A program made the translations under genes and the position numbers. The notes under the pieces were generated by a model. That model worked only from the letters and a program-made list of their open reading frames with translations, made no database searches and was not told the origin of the DNA. From assembly GCA_023055355.1 (NCBI GenBank), contig JALJCS010000034.1, positions 4,974,001 to 5,038,000 on the forward strand: a stretch of DNA of 64,000 bases, read 5' to 3'. This document shows, in pieces, positions 63,969-64,000 of the stretch (positions are counted from its first letter, which is position 1; the number at the start of each line of letters is the position of its first letter). Origin of the DNA: Agelaius tricolor (lineage: Eukaryota > Chordata > Aves > Passeriformes > Icteridae).

Positions 63969-64000
63969 GCTTTTTTTTTCTTTTTTTTTTTCTTATCCAG
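63969..64000 (+). other. Possible 3' splice site at the window edge
   Basis: A 25-nt pyrimidine tract (nearly all T) is followed by TTATCCAG, with AG as the last two bases of the window. A TACTGAC branch-point-like sequence lies at about 63926-63932. The tract is a strong acceptor by consensus, but the exon that would follow is outside the window. T-rich runs are common here, so chance is a real alternative. Confidence 0.3.

Noticed and set aside
1..64000. CRISPR arrays, operons, bacterial promoters, tRNA or rRNA genes
   Set aside because: The sequence is vertebrate nuclear DNA by its repeats. No regularly spaced repeats, cloverleaf-like boxes or rRNA-like stretches were seen.

Overview
The window looks like euchromatic, gene-poor nuclear DNA from a bird, possibly a songbird. 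Three observations point that way. A CR1-type LINE 3' end, including its conserved terminal hairpin region, lies at about 29.84-30.04 kb, and a second, reversed CR1-like tail lies at about 40.65-40.80 kb. Three copies of one LTR are present, and one of them is followed by a primer-binding site matching tRNA-Trp, the primer used by avian alpharetroviruses. Overall repeat density is low. The species cannot be named from this sequence.

No protein-coding gene can be supported. Open frames are short, overlap on both strands, lack recognisable domains (one transposon fossil excepted) and fit chance expectation. The window is best read as intergenic DNA or the inside of a very long intron. It ends exactly on a long polypyrimidine tract followed by CAG, which could be the 3' splice site of an exon starting just outside the window.

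Layout: 1-29.8 kb is mostly AT-rich unique sequence with homopolymer runs, small hairpins and a few motif-dense blocks (20.75-20.89 kb, 25.7-25.85 kb). 29.8-42 kb holds the two CR1 remnants, a 30-bp tandem duplication, GATA, ATT and ATGCC microsatellites, and a CpG-rich block at 38.65-39.2 kb. 42.03-42.87 kb holds a very small LTR element: two LTRs of about 280 bp around a 266-bp interior that has a PBS, a PPT and degenerate ~32-37-bp tandem repeats but no gene. 45.4-46.0 kb and 53.1-54.0 kb are CpG-rich islands without an assignable gene. 55.44-55.9 kb is a decayed non-LTR retrotransposon reverse-transcriptase C-terminus. 57.1-57.4 kb is a cluster of homeodomain-type TAAT/ATTA cores. 58.65-58.99 kb is a solo LTR of the same family as the mini-element.

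The most unusual object is the miniature LTR element. It keeps the cis signals needed for reverse transcription while carrying no coding capacity. The solo copy 16 kb away shows that the LTR family has inserted independently at least twice. The CpG-rich and motif-dense blocks are candidate regulatory DNA, but conservation cannot be tested from one sequence.
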